The position numbers and the translations under genes are program-made. Below are positions 26,047 through 35,713 of a stretch of DNA of 64,000 nt, piece after piece; position 1 is the stretch's first letter; each line of letters begins with the position of its first letter. The notes beneath the pieces were generated by a model. That model made no database searches. It was not told where the DNA came from and was given only the letters and a program-made list of their open reading frames with translations. This DNA comes from Chitinophagaceae bacterium (GTDB taxonomy: Bacteria > Bacteroidota > Bacteroidia > Chitinophagales > Chitinophagaceae): the NCBI GenBank assembly GCA_020403425.1, contig JADBXR010000002.1, positions 868,001-932,000 of the forward strand, in the 5' to 3' direction.

Positions 26047-28743
26047 ATGTTTTACACAAAGTCATTTAAAAAGTTTCTTTTGGGCCTGTGGTTCTCCGCA
26101 ATCGCCTTATCCACTCCCTGTCAAATGGTTATTTCCGGAATTGTCAGAGACAGTTCCGGAAATACAATTTCTTCTGCTTCAGTAAACATCTTCAATAGTA
26201 AAACAGAAGCCGGGATATATTTTACAAAATCAGATGAAAAAGGTTTTTACCGTTTGATCATCCCTGACACGCTACGATTAACCGACCTGTCAATAAAAGC
26301 TATCAGCATTGGATTCAGGAAAGAAATAAAACCGATCTCTGTTTTAAACAAAGTCATTAATTTCAGGCTCAATCCGGATGTTAAACAATTACCTAACGTA
26401 ACTGTAAAGAATACAAATGCAAGGATCAGGATCAAAAGCGACACACTGAATTACAGCACAATTGATTTTGCAGACAAAAGCGATAAATTTATTGTTGATA
26501 TTATACGAAAAATACCAGGTATTGAAGTAGAAGCCAATGGAAGTATCAGATACCAGGGAAGGTTCATAAATTATTTTTACATCGATGGCGATAATATTTT
26601 AGACGAAAAATACAGCATCGCAACAAAAAATATCCCACAGGAAACAGTTGAAAAAATACAGATCATTGAAAATAATCAGCATATTAAACTGCTTAATGGG
26701 ATAGTGCCATCTGAAAGCCCGGCCATCAATATAACACTGAAAGATAAAGCCAAGGTCAATTTCATCAATTCTTCCAAGTTAGGACTGGGCACTGAATCTG
26801 TAAAAGAAGGAGAGGTAAACAACCTGGCATTTAAAAGCAAATTCAAAGCGATCAATATTTTCAGATACAATAATTCAGGAGCAGACCCTGCTGAAGATGT
26901 TGCTTCTCATGGCAGCTCCGATATTTATACCTTTCAGGAAAACAGGCCATTAGCCGACATGCTGAATCTGGGTATTGCCGGGGCACCTTCTATCAACAAA
27001 AACAGGTATCTGTTTAACAATGCCGGCTTATTGAATATTAATGATCTTTTAAAAACAAAAAAGGATCTGAGCTTTCGTATAAACGCTTATTATCTGCCTG
27101 ACAAACAAGATCGCTCTTATACATACTATTCCAATTACTACTTACCTACAGATACGATTACTTACATAGAGAATCAGGATATCCATACTAATCTTCACAC
27201 TTTACATGCACTAGTAAATATCAATATAAATACCACTAAACGATACGTTAATAATTCCTTGACAATAGATTATTCAACCACAAACAACATAGCTGGTCTC
27301 ACTACCGGTCGCAATGCAGTTTTGCAGCAACTTAACAGTTCTGTAAAAGGATTCTCCAATTATACCAACGGGTTAAAATTACTAGCCAATGGGAAGTTTA
27401 TCGAATTTTACTCGTTGGTGAGTTATAACAATAGGCCTCAACATCTTGGAGTATCTCCCGGGCTTCACCAAGAATTATTGAATGGAAATAAGCCATTTAC
27501 CCAGTCAATTCAAAATATTACTTCACCTGTTTTTTTCACAAACAATTATATTAGTTATAAAGCCGCAAATGGCATCTTGTTCCAGAATTACAGGCTGGGG
27601 TTTCTTATTCAGAATGGAGATCTGACTTCCACATTGTCATTGCAACAGGCAGATAATATTGTCACACCGCTTCCAGATAGCTTTTCAAATCAACTTCAAT
27701 GGCAAAAAAATAAATTTTATACTGAGGCAGAATACAGACTTGATATTGGAAGGAACTCTATCAGATTAACAATACCTGCCGGATATACAATTATCAGGCA
27801 GAACAATGCCATATTCAATGTGAATGATAACGTAACCCGTTTTATGCTAACCCCTTCATTTATGTGGCGATACAAAGTAGGCAGGGAGCATATCTTATCT
27901 GCAGGTTACCGGTTCGACACACAGCTTGGCAATATGAATGAAAATTACCCTGGAATTATTCTAAGTAATTATCAAAGTCTTATCTCAAATGATATCCCCA
28001 TTCAACAAACCCATACAAACATATATAATGCAGGAATGGATTTTAGAAAATCCATTAAGCTCTTATTTTTAAACATTTCAGGAACGTATATAGAAAAGAA
28101 AGCGGGGTACTTGTATGCCTCTACTTTGCAGAACAACATCCTGCAACGGAAAGTATTGCCTATACCTAACACCAGTTACCAAACCTCTATTTCCGCAGGA
28201 ATTTCAAAATATCTTTTTTTTATTAAATCCACCATCCTTGCACGCCACACACTACAGTACTCAAAAAACCTGCAAATGCAGAACAATTCGCAATACCCGA
28301 TAACAAATATTTCAAATCACTTAACAACCAGCATAACTGCAAGACCCAATTTGTATATCTCCATTACTTACGAAATGTCACAAATATGGTCATCGGGCAG
28401 AAGCAATGCCCCTAATTCCGGCAAACAATTCAGCTTGTCCACCTACCACCAGAAACAATATCTGGAATTAGCTATTTCCCCGGCAGATAGGTTTTCAATA
28501 AAATTAAAAAATGAGTATTACTATTACAAATCACCAGAACAACCTTCGTCTTCCTGGTTTTTTGCTGATGCTTCGGTACAATATCGGTTACCTAAAAAAC
28601 CGATAGACTTTGAACTTATCTGTTCAAACCTTGCGAACAGTAATCAACTTTCAACCATTTCAATTTCTGAGAACAGCATTTCAGGCTATACCTATGTGCT
28701 CAGGCCAAGATTCTTGCTCTTACGCGTATCATTTCATTTATGA
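26047..28743 (+). CDS. Outer-membrane beta-barrel protein with carboxypeptidase-like N-domain
   Basis: An 898-residue outer-membrane protein. After a signal peptide (about 1-27) comes a CarboxypepD_reg-like domain (ISGIVRDSSGNTISSASVNI, about 29-110), a plug-like region (IIRKIPGIEVEANGSIRYQG, YFYIDGDNI, about 140-220) and a long barrel rich in alternating aromatic strands ending in a hydrophobic strand LLRVSFHL. It resembles the TonB-dependent-receptor-like barrels that pair with GLPGLI proteins; no TonB box was identified with confidence. Ligand unknown. Markedly AT-rich and possibly acquired. Confidence 0.82.
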   Translation: MFYTKSFKKFLLGLWFSAIALSTPCQMVISGIVRDSSGNTISSASVNIFNSKTEAGIYFTKSDEKGFYRLIIPDTLRLTDLSIKAISIGFRKEIKPISVLNKVINFRLNPDVKQLPNVTVKNTNARIRIKSDTLNYSTIDFADKSDKFIVDIIRKIPGIEVEANGSIRYQGRFINYFYIDGDNILDEKYSIATKNIPQETVEKIQIIENNQHIKLLNGIVPSESPAINITLKDKAKVNFINSSKLGLGTESVKEGEVNNLAFKSKFKAINIFRYNNSGADPAEDVASHGSSDIYTFQENRPLADMLNLGIAGAPSINKNRYLFNNAGLLNINDLLKTKKDLSFRINAYYLPDKQDRSYTYYSNYYLPTDTITYIENQDIHTNLHTLHALVNININTTKRYVNNSLTIDYSTTNNIAGLTTGRNAVLQQLNSSVKGFSNYTNGLKLLANGKFIEFYSLVSYNNRPQHLGVSPGLHQELLNGNKPFTQSIQNITSPVFFTNNYISYKAANGILFQNYRLGFLIQNGDLTSTLSLQQADNIVTPLPDSFSNQLQWQKNKFYTEAEYRLDIGRNSIRLTIPAGYTIIRQNNAIFNVNDNVTRFMLTPSFMWRYKVGREHILSAGYRFDTQLGNMNENYPGIILSNYQSLISNDIPIQQTHTNIYNAGMDFRKSIKLLFLNISGTYIEKKAGYLYASTLQNNILQRKVLPIPNTSYQTSISAGISKYLFFIKSTILARHTLQYSKNLQMQNNSQYPITNISNHLTTSITARPNLYISITYEMSQIWSSGRSNAPNSGKQFSLSTYHQKQYLELAISPADRFSIKLKNEYYYYKSPEQPSSSWFFADASVQYRLPKKPIDFELICSNLANSNQLSTISISENSISGYTYVLRPRFLLLRVSFHL

Positions 28744-28811
28744 CATTGATCTTTCAATCATTTGGGGATAAAATCAGGGATCACTTACTCAATAGTTTAC
28801 TTAAACAAAAA

Positions 28812-28837
28812 AATAAGGGCCTTCCCAGGCCCTTATT
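28812..28837 (-). terminator. Terminator of nrdJ
   Basis: aataagggcct / aggcccttatt, 11-bp stem with tccc loop. On the minus strand it is followed by a run of seven T, so it ends the nrdJ transcript; it may also stop the convergent barrel gene. Confidence 0.85.
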
Positions 28838-28862
28838 GCATATCAATATCTAACGGATGTTT

Positions 28863-31800
28863 TTAACTGCAACCCATACTGTTACCACAGTTCAGGCACT
28901 TGTAGCAGGTGCCGCTGCGGATGGTGATATGTCCGCAGGTATTACAGGCAGGCGCATCGCTCTGCATATTCTTGGCAGCGGCGTTCACGGCGTTCATTCC
29001 ATTGTCTTCATTCACCGTTGCGGCAGCGCGCTGTAATTTTTGCGGCTGTGGAGCGACACTGGTATTGGCAGATGGCGCCGTTACACGGATGCTGCTCAGC
29101 TCAGGCTTTCCCAGGAATGTGGCATCCCCTGCATCATCCCCTTCACCGGTATTGCCGATGCTGGGTTTGTCGAGCACATGCACCAGGTCGGTACGACCCA
29201 GGTATTCGAAGGCAAGGGCGCGGAATACAAAGTCTACCAGTGAAGTAGTGGTCTTGATATTCGGATGGTCTACCATACCGGATGGCTCGAACTTGGTGAA
29301 CACGAATTTCTCTACGAATTCTTCCAGCGGAACACCATACTGCAGACCCACAGAGATCGCGATGGCGAAACAGTTCATGAAACTTCTGAGGGTAGAACCT
29401 TCTTTGGCCAGATCGATGAAGATCTCACCCAGGGTTCCGTCGCTGTACTCACCGGTGCGCAGGAAGATCACCTGTCCGCCGATCTTCGCTTTCTGCGTAA
29501 AACCACGGCGTTTGGCCGGTAATGATTTTTTCTCTACGATACCGGATAAAGCACGTTTGAACTTGGTATCGGTAGAAGCCTGCATACGCTTCTGTACTTC
29601 CTCCAATAATTCATCTACTGTTAATTTGCTCAGGTCTACGATCTGTGATACAGTCTCGGCTGCTGCAGCAGGCTGGTTCTCAGCAACCGCATCCTCCCCC
29701 TTTTCGTCTGTCTTCTTTTTCTTGTCCGATTTGTTGCTCAGCGGCTGGCTCAGTTTGGAACCGTCGCGGTACAGGGCATTGGCTTTCAGGCCCAGCTGCC
29801 AGCTCAGCATATAACAATCTGCGATTTCCTCGATCGTTGCCTCATGCGGCAGGTTGATGGTTTTGGAGATCGCGCCACTCAGGAAGGGCTGACAGGCAGC
29901 CATCATACGGATATGTCCGTAAGCGTGGATATATCTTTCGCCTTTTTTACCGCACTTGTTGGCGCAGTCAAATACAGGCAGGTGTTCCTCTTTCAGGAAA
30001 GGCGCTCCTTCAATGGTCATGGTTCCGCACACATAATCATTGGCTGCATCTATCTGTTCTTCGGTGAAGCCCAACGCCTCCAGCAGGTTAAAGCTCCAGT
30101 CGGCATACTGCTCTTCGGTAAAGCCTAAACGCTGCATGCACTCATCACCCAGGGTAAACCGGTTAAACAGGAACCCGATCTCGAATGCGGATTTGGCTGC
30201 ACCGTTCAATTTTTCGATCTCCGGCTCTGTGAATCCTTTCTCGCGCAGTGAAGTGGGGTTAATGAAAGGGGCCCCTTCGAAGCTGGCCGCTCCTACGGCA
30301 TATTTCTCAATGGCTTCTGCCTGTTCCGGGTTGTAACCTAGGTTACGCAGCGCCTGTGGTACCGACTGGTTGATGATCTTGAAGTAACCACCACCGCTCA
30401 ATTTCTTGAATTTTACCAGGGCGAAATCAGGCTCTACACCGGTGGTATCGCAATCCATTACCAGGCCAATGGTTCCGGTAGGTGCGATCACAGTGGTCTG
30501 TGCGTTGCGGTAGCCATATTTTTCTCCCAGTTGTACCGCTTCATCCCATGCTTTGGTGGCGGCTTTCAACAGGTAATCCGGACAGTATTGCGCTTTGATG
30601 CCCTGTGGTTTGATCTCCAGTCCTACATACGCATCTTCTGCGTCGTAAGCGGCAGCACGGTGGTTGCGCATTACGCGCAGCATATCTTCTTTGTTCTCTT
30701 CGTATTTGTCGAAAGCGCCCAGGAAACTCGCCATTTCGGCTGAGGTCTTGTAAGCCACACCGGTCATGATAGCAGTGATGGCGCCTGCAATACCACGGGC
30801 TTCCTCACTGTCGTAAGGGATGCCGCTCACCATGAGCATGGAGCCCAGGTTGGCAAATCCAAGACCCAGTGTACGGTAATCGAATGACAGCTGTGCCACT
30901 TCTTTGGAAGGGAACTGTGCCATTAACACAGAGATCTCCAGGACAGTGGTCCACAAACGGCTGGTATATTCAAAACCTTGCACATCGAAGATATTGGTAT
31001 CGTCATCGTGGAACTTACGCAGGTTGATCGATGCCAGGTTACATGCAGTGTTATCCAGGAACATGTACTCTGAGCAGGGGTTGGAAGCATTGATCCTTCC
31101 GCCTTTGGGGCAGGTATGCCATTCGTTGATGGTGGTATCGTATTGTGTACCGGGGTCCGCACAACGCCATGCCGCATAGGAGATCTGCTTCCATACTTCG
31201 CGGGCAGGGATCTTTTTCATGGTACGGCCATCGGTGCGGGCTTTCAGTTCCCAGTCACCATCGGCTTCCAGCACTTTGAAGAATGAGTTAGGGATACGTA
31301 CCGAGTTATTGGAGTTCTGACCGGAAACAGTGGCATAGGCTTCTCCTTCGTAACTGTTGTCATAACCCGCGGCCACCAATGCGGCCACTTTATCTTCTTC
31401 CCCTACTTTCCAGTTGATGAACTCCATGATCTCGGGGTGATCCAGGTCAAGGCAGACCATTTTGGCTGCCCTGCGGGTGGTACCGCCGCTTTTGATGGCT
31501 CCTGCGGCACGGTCGCCGATCTTCAGGAAGCTCATCAGACCGCTGGAAGTACCGCCACCTGATAATTTCTCACCACCGCCACGGATCTGGGAGAAGTTGG
31601 TACCCACCCCTGAGCCGTATTTGAAGATACGGGCCTCACGGGTCCAGAGATCCATGATACCGCCTTCATTTACCAGGTCGTCGTTCACACTCAGGATAAA
31701 ACAGGCGTGTGGCTGGGGACGCTCATAGGCGTTGGTCGATTTCTTTAATTTCTTGTCCTTGGGATCTACATAATAGTGGCCCTGCGGTTTACCGGTGATA

Positions 31801-32240
31801 CCGTAGCTCTCGTGCAGACCGGTATTGAACCACTGCGGTGAATTGGGTACGCAGGCCTGATTCAGGATGCTGTATACCAGTTCCTCATAAAACACCTGTG
31901 CATCTGCTTTGGTAGCGAAATATCCATAACGCTCGCCCCATACGCGCCAGCAATTGGCCATACGGTGTGCTACCTGTTTCACACTGGTCTCACGCCCCAC
32001 CGACCCATCCGGTTGGGGAACACCCGCTTTACGGAAATATTTCTGAGCGAGGATATCCGTGGCAATCTGACTCCATTGCTTGGGAACCTCCACATTGTTC
32101 ATTTCAAAAACTTTCTCCCCGTTGGGATTCTTGATCACGCTGTCGCGGTAATCGTATTCGAACATATCGAAGGGACTCACACCATCTTTGGTGAAGCGGC
32201 GACTGAATTGTAAGCCTTTGGTAGCGCGAGGGTTAGACAT
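28863..32240 (-). CDS. nrdJ: Adenosylcobalamin-dependent (class II) ribonucleotide reductase
   Basis: Makes deoxyribonucleotides using a B12 radical, needing no oxygen; 1125 residues. Visible: CFILSVNDDLVNEGGI, the glycine-rich GVGTNFSQIRGGGEKLSGGG, the active-site NASNPCSEYMFLDNTACNLA, and APTGTIGLVMDCDTTGVEPD. After the barrel comes a TSCPD-like part (GSTLRSFMNCFAIAISVGLQ) and a C-terminal cysteine cluster (CNTCGHI...CYKCLNCGNSMGCS) that likely relays reducing equivalents. It depends on cobalamin; no cobalamin riboswitch is seen upstream. Confidence 0.96.
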   Translation of the reverse strand: MSNPRATKGLQFSRRFTKDGVSPFDMFEYDYRDSVIKNPNGEKVFEMNNVEVPKQWSQIATDILAQKYFRKAGVPQPDGSVGRETSVKQVAHRMANCWRVWGERYGYFATKADAQVFYEELVYSILNQACVPNSPQWFNTGLHESYGITGKPQGHYYVDPKDKKLKKSTNAYERPQPHACFILSVNDDLVNEGGIMDLWTREARIFKYGSGVGTNFSQIRGGGEKLSGGGTSSGLMSFLKIGDRAAGAIKSGGTTRRAAKMVCLDLDHPEIMEFINWKVGEEDKVAALVAAGYDNSYEGEAYATVSGQNSNNSVRIPNSFFKVLEADGDWELKARTDGRTMKKIPAREVWKQISYAAWRCADPGTQYDTTINEWHTCPKGGRINASNPCSEYMFLDNTACNLASINLRKFHDDDTNIFDVQGFEYTSRLWTTVLEISVLMAQFPSKEVAQLSFDYRTLGLGFANLGSMLMVSGIPYDSEEARGIAGAITAIMTGVAYKTSAEMASFLGAFDKYEENKEDMLRVMRNHRAAAYDAEDAYVGLEIKPQGIKAQYCPDYLLKAATKAWDEAVQLGEKYGYRNAQTTVIAPTGTIGLVMDCDTTGVEPDFALVKFKKLSGGGYFKIINQSVPQALRNLGYNPEQAEAIEKYAVGAASFEGAPFINPTSLREKGFTEPEIEKLNGAAKSAFEIGFLFNRFTLGDECMQRLGFTEEQYADWSFNLLEALGFTEEQIDAANDYVCGTMTIEGAPFLKEEHLPVFDCANKCGKKGERYIHAYGHIRMMAACQPFLSGAISKTINLPHEATIEEIADCYMLSWQLGLKANALYRDGSKLSQPLSNKSDKKKKTDEKGEDAVAENQPAAAAETVSQIVDLSKLTVDELLEEVQKRMQASTDTKFKRALSGIVEKKSLPAKRRGFTQKAKIGGQVIFLRTGEYSDGTLGEIFIDLAKEGSTLRSFMNCFAIAISVGLQYGVPLEEFVEKFVFTKFEPSGMVDHPNIKTTTSLVDFVFRALAFEYLGRTDLVHVLDKPSIGNTGEGDDAGDATFLGKPELSSIRVTAPSANTSVAPQPQKLQRAAATVNEDNGMNAVNAAAKNMQSDAPACNTCGHITIRSGTCYKCLNCGNSMGCS

Positions 32241-32643
32241 AATGCAGGTGTATTTTTATGGGTTCTAGGTAAATTCCCCTGGCCTAACGAAAAAGTTAAG
32301 CGGTTGACGAAAATATCCTTCCTTTCGACAATTCAATCTTGTAAATATTAACAGGTTGTGGATAAGGAATAGAGAATATTTCGCACCCCAAATCCCTATT
32401 GATTTTGCGCGAATGTGCACAGGTGTAGAAAATAATTTTTGCCCAAACAGGCTGTTAAACCAATAATTTTCCGTAAATGTGAGTAGTTAAACAGAAAAAG
32501 TCCTGTGGGGTTAGAACTACCCCCGGCGACCCAATTCAACCGGAATGGCTTATCTTTCCAACTGGTATCGAAAACACAGCTGAATAAGCGGTTTTAAATA
32601 AAAACTTTTTTGCATTTTTGCAGCAGTATCTATCCACTACTGA
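32241..32643. other. nrdJ / GGGP-synthase divergent intergenic region
   Basis: About 400 bp without a gene. It holds a perfect DnaA-box sequence (TTATCCACA as its complement tgtggataa, 32357-32365), about 120 bp upstream of the nrdJ ATG. Near the right end tttttgcatttttgcagc (about 32608-32626) may contain a -7 element for the plus-strand gene. No exact TAnnTTTG box was found for nrdJ, no NrdR box pair and no riboswitch-like structure. Confidence 0.5.
32357..32365 (-). promoter_or_regulatory. DnaA-box-like site upstream of nrdJ
   Basis: Exact match to the E. coli consensus TTATCCACA on the minus strand. DnaA control of nrd genes is known from E. coli; for this organism it is a suggestion from a single site. 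Confidence 0.4.
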
Positions 32644-33399
32644 ATGAAACCAGGCTTGTATCAACAATTTGAGACCAATAAAAAATCGGGCAAGAAATCC
32701 TTTGCTGTACTGATCGATCCCGATAAGGTCGATAATGAGAAGATCGATCAGCTGGTGACACTGGCCACCGATGCCCGGGTAGATTATTTCTTTGTGGGTG
32801 GTAGTCTGGTCATATCCAGTCACCTGGATGAATGTATCCAGCAGATCAAAGCCAATTGCAGTATCCCCGTTCTGCTGTTTCCGGGGTCTCCCTCCCAGGT
32901 AAGCAAGTATGCGGATGCGCTGTTATACCTCTCACTCATTTCGGGCCGCAACCCCGAACTGCTGATCGGCCAGCATGTAATCAGCGCCCCCTTTGTTAAA
33001 AAGAGCGGACTCGAGATCATGCCCACCGGTTATATGGTGATCGACGGAGGGGCACCTACCACCGTATCCTATATTTCGAACGCAACGCCCATTCCTGCCG
33101 ATAAAAACGAGATCGCCATGTGTACCGCCATGGCGGGAGAAATGCTCGGCATGAAGCTGATATACATGGATGCAGGTAGTGGTGCCAAACGCCCCATTAC
33201 AGAGACCATGATCGAAAAAGTGGCCCGGAACATCAGTATCCCCCTCATCATCGGTGGCGGCATCACCGAACCCGAAAAAGCTTACCACAACTGCAAGGCC
33301 GGCGCCGATGTGATCGTAGTGGGCAATGCCATCGAAAAAGACCCATCCCTCATTAAGGAGATCAGCAACGCCATACACAGTGTGCCTGTGAATGCGTGA
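32644..33399 (+). CDS. Geranylgeranylglyceryl phosphate synthase-family protein
   Basis: A 251-residue TIM-barrel prenyltransferase. Archaeal and some bacterial members join sn-glycerol-1-phosphate and a polyprenyl diphosphate to form an ether lipid. Recognisable: FAVLIDPDK at the N-terminus, FVGGSLV, FPGSPSQVSKYADALLYLSL, and the phosphate-binding VARNISIPLIIGGGI and GADVIVVGNAIEKD near the end. Length fits the group II enzymes found in Bacteroidota. The TGA stop is part of the following heptamer palindrome. Chain length of the prenyl substrate cannot be inferred. Confidence 0.9.
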   Translation: MKPGLYQQFETNKKSGKKSFAVLIDPDKVDNEKIDQLVTLATDARVDYFFVGGSLVISSHLDECIQQIKANCSIPVLLFPGSPSQVSKYADALLYLSLISGRNPELLIGQHVISAPFVKKSGLEIMPTGYMVIDGGAPTTVSYISNATPIPADKNEIAMCTAMAGEMLGMKLIYMDAGSGAKRPITETMIEKVARNISIPLIIGGGITEPEKAYHNCKAGADVIVVGNAIEKDPSLIKEISNAIHSVPVNA

Positions 33400-33550
33400 G
33401 TCGTCTGTTGTGAGTAGTGAGTGGGGAGTAGGTAGTATGTTATAAATAATTTATAAATGGATAAAGGGGTTGGGTTTGAACCAGTGTTAGTTCAAACCCA
33501 ACCCCTTCCTCTTTACTCCCCCCATTGACACTCACTACTCACCACTCACT
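33395..33550. repeat. Nested heptamer palindrome between convergent genes
   Basis: Outer left arm cgtgagt, cgtctgt, tgtgagt, agtgagt, ggggagt, aggtagt (33395-33436) pairs with actcacc/actcact-type units at 33515-33550. Inside lies a separate perfect 18-bp hairpin (33464-33481 with 33490-33507). The outer arms contribute the stop codons of both neighbours, TGA of the GGGP synthase at 33397-33399 and of the M28 peptidase at 33546-33548. Confidence 0.88.
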
Positions 33551-34844
33551 TCAATCCCGACACATCCACCCTCGAAGGGGTTTCTTTGCCGCTTACGATG
33601 CCGCGTGAACTGAGGGCGATGGCTTTGATGATCATGGCCATGTTCTCCATATCCAGTGTACCTATCTCATCGCTGGCTTTGTGGTAATTGGGTTCGTTGT
33701 CCATTTTGGAAGTAGAAATGGTATGTGCCGGTACGCCCAGCCTGGCCAGGGTGGCATTATCTGAACGGTAGAAAAGGTTCTGTGTGGTATAGGGATCCGG
33801 GTAAAAGATAAAACCGGTCCCTTCCAGGTTTCCCTGCAGGATCTTTCCCATATCCGTTTTTTCATAACCCGTGATATAGGCGGAGTTCCTTCCCCATTTG
33901 CTCTCAGTACCGATCATCTCGATATTGAACATGGCTTTCACATCTTCCGGGTTGTACTGGCGCGAAAAATAGGTTGCCCCGAAACCGCCCACTTCCTCTG
34001 CGGTGAACGCTGCAAAAATGAGCGTGCGCTCGTTGTTGTTCAGCGCCTTGAAATATTTGGCCAGCATGATCACCGCGGTGGTCCCGGCCGCATCATCATT
34101 GGCGCCGTTGAAAATAGAATCGGTCAGTACATTGCCCTGGCGATCCTTGCTCATGATACCCAGATGATCGTAGTGGCCGGAGAAAATCACATACTCGTTC
34201 TTCCTGCTTTTACCCGGCAGTACGCCCACCACATTGGCCAGCGACTGCTCTGTGAAGGTATGTTTGGCACTTACCTCAAAACGTTTGGGATTGGCAGCGG
34301 CCAGTATGAACACCGTACTATACTCCGATTGGTACAGCTGTGATTTGACACGGGTAAGCTGATTGAAGGTCTTGGCGTAACTGGTATCTACCAGCACCAG
34401 ATAATTCTTTTTGGCATTGATATACTTACGTGCTTCGGTGAATAGATTGGCGCCCGCAGCGATGGATACTTTTTCATAACCCGAAGTCTCATCCAGTTTC
34501 AGGTCTTCCTTGCAGGTCACCACGATCACATCGCGGCTGTCCACCGATAGCCCATCAAAGCTGCAGCTGGCACTGATGAATTTGGGACGCAGCATAGCGA
34601 ATGATTGCAGATAGGTTCCGCTGTTCTGTAGGGTCTGCAGACCTGTCTGTCTGAATTCATCGGCGATGAATGCTGCCGCTTTCTCAATTCCGGGTGTGAA
34701 AGCGCGGCGGCCTTGCATATCATCTGCAGACAGGATCCGCTCGATCCGCTCGACTTCTTTGGCATTGATGATGTTGTCTGCCTTTTGCGCAAAAACGCCG
34801 GTAGTGATCACTAGCCATACCAGCAGGAAAGATATCTTTTTCAT
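33546..34844 (-). CDS. Secreted M28-family metallopeptidase
   Basis: A 432-residue exported zinc aminopeptidase-like protein. Signal peptide MKKISFLLVWLVITTGVFAQ defines the start at 34844 (the frame is open to 34916). The M28 metal ligands are visible in order: H and D in FSGHYDHLG, GANDDAAGT, the catalytic Glu pair in FTAEEVGGFG, NIEMIG, and a final His in VPAHTIS. An N-terminal ~150-residue region likely forms the protease-associated insert. The stop TGA lies inside the heptamer palindrome. Confidence 0.9.
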   Translation of the reverse strand: MKKISFLLVWLVITTGVFAQKADNIINAKEVERIERILSADDMQGRRAFTPGIEKAAAFIADEFRQTGLQTLQNSGTYLQSFAMLRPKFISASCSFDGLSVDSRDVIVVTCKEDLKLDETSGYEKVSIAAGANLFTEARKYINAKKNYLVLVDTSYAKTFNQLTRVKSQLYQSEYSTVFILAAANPKRFEVSAKHTFTEQSLANVVGVLPGKSRKNEYVIFSGHYDHLGIMSKDRQGNVLTDSIFNGANDDAAGTTAVIMLAKYFKALNNNERTLIFAAFTAEEVGGFGATYFSRQYNPEDVKAMFNIEMIGTESKWGRNSAYITGYEKTDMGKILQGNLEGTGFIFYPDPYTTQNLFYRSDNATLARLGVPAHTISTSKMDNEPNYHKASDEIGTLDMENMAMIIKAIALSSRGIVSGKETPSRVDVSGLK

Positions 34845-34938
34845 ATAGGGTTGTTCGTATAATGATGAGGGAACAAGATAATGACAGGAACGGGTTTGCC
34901 CCAAATATTCTGACAAGCGGACAAACCTGCATAAAAAA

Positions 34939-34955
34939 AGGGCGCTGGGCGCCCT
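34939..34955 (-). terminator. Terminator of the LytTR regulator gene
   Basis: agggcgc / gcgccct stem with a 3-nt loop, followed on the minus strand by seven T, starting 4 bp after the stop. Confidence 0.8.
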
Positions 34956-34959
34956 GTTA

Positions 34960-35691
34960 TCATAAACTCATCATTTCCTTGAATTTCACTGTCTGCCTGC
35001 GGCTCACTTCTATCTTCTCGCCCCCTTTCAGGTCTACCAGCAGTCCCCCGTTGAAATAAGGCTCGATCTTTTCGATCCAGCGGAGATTGATGATATGTTT
35101 GCGGTTGGCACGGAAGAACATCCTTTCATCCAGTCTCTCTTCCAGCGCATTCAGCGATTTCAGGATAAGGGGCTTGTGCGTTCCGAAAAACACTTTGGCA
35201 TAGTTACCCACGCTTTCGAACAGTCGGATCTCTCCCAGTTTCACGAACCAGCAACGTTCACCATCTTTCACGAACACCTGGTCGAACTCTGTCAACGGAC
35301 CACGGTTCAGTCCATTGATGCCTACATTCTCTTTAAAGATCTCCGCCTGCAGTTTCTGAATGGCATCGGCCAGACGTTTGGGTTCTATCGGCTTTAACAG
35401 GTAATCCAGTGCATTCACCTCGAAGGCCTTGATGGCATATTCGTCGTAAGCGGTGGTGAAAATCACCTTGGGGGCTTTTTCCACTTCAGCCAGCAGATCG
35501 AAACCGGTCTTACCGGGCATCTGTATATCAAGGAAGATCAGATCGGGGTTCAGCGTTTCGATCTTCTCAATACCGTCATCCACATTGGCGGCTTCCTCGA
35601 TCACTTCAATATCGGAATGGTCCTGCAGCAGTTTCTTCAACTCGTTGCGGGCCAGCCTTTCATCATCAATAATAATTGCTTTGAGTGCCAT
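34960..35691 (-). CDS. LytTR-family response regulator
   Basis: A 243-residue two-component regulator: receiver domain (about 1-120) with acidic pocket DDE (IIIDDERL), phospho-acceptor Asp in LIFLDIQMPG, Thr/Lys region FTTAYDEYA and LLKPIEP; then a LytTR DNA-binding domain (about 140-243) with FRANRKHIINLRWIEKIEPY. It follows the LytS-type kinase by 22 bp on the same strand and is its cognate partner. The terminator overlaps its 3' end. Targets unknown; in Bacteroidota such pairs often act on envelope genes. Confidence 0.93.
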   Translation of the reverse strand: MALKAIIIDDERLARNELKKLLQDHSDIEVIEEAANVDDGIEKIETLNPDLIFLDIQMPGKTGFDLLAEVEKAPKVIFTTAYDEYAIKAFEVNALDYLLKPIEPKRLADAIQKLQAEIFKENVGINGLNRGPLTEFDQVFVKDGERCWFVKLGEIRLFESVGNYAKVFFGTHKPLILKSLNALEERLDERMFFRANRKHIINLRWIEKIEPYFNGGLLVDLKGGEKIEVSRRQTVKFKEMMSL

Positions 35692-35713
35692 ACTACTAAT
35701 TTATGAATAGAAT

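Noticed and set aside
32241-32643. Cobalamin riboswitch upstream of the B12-dependent nrdJ
   Set aside because: No B12-box-like sequence or suitable structure was recognised.
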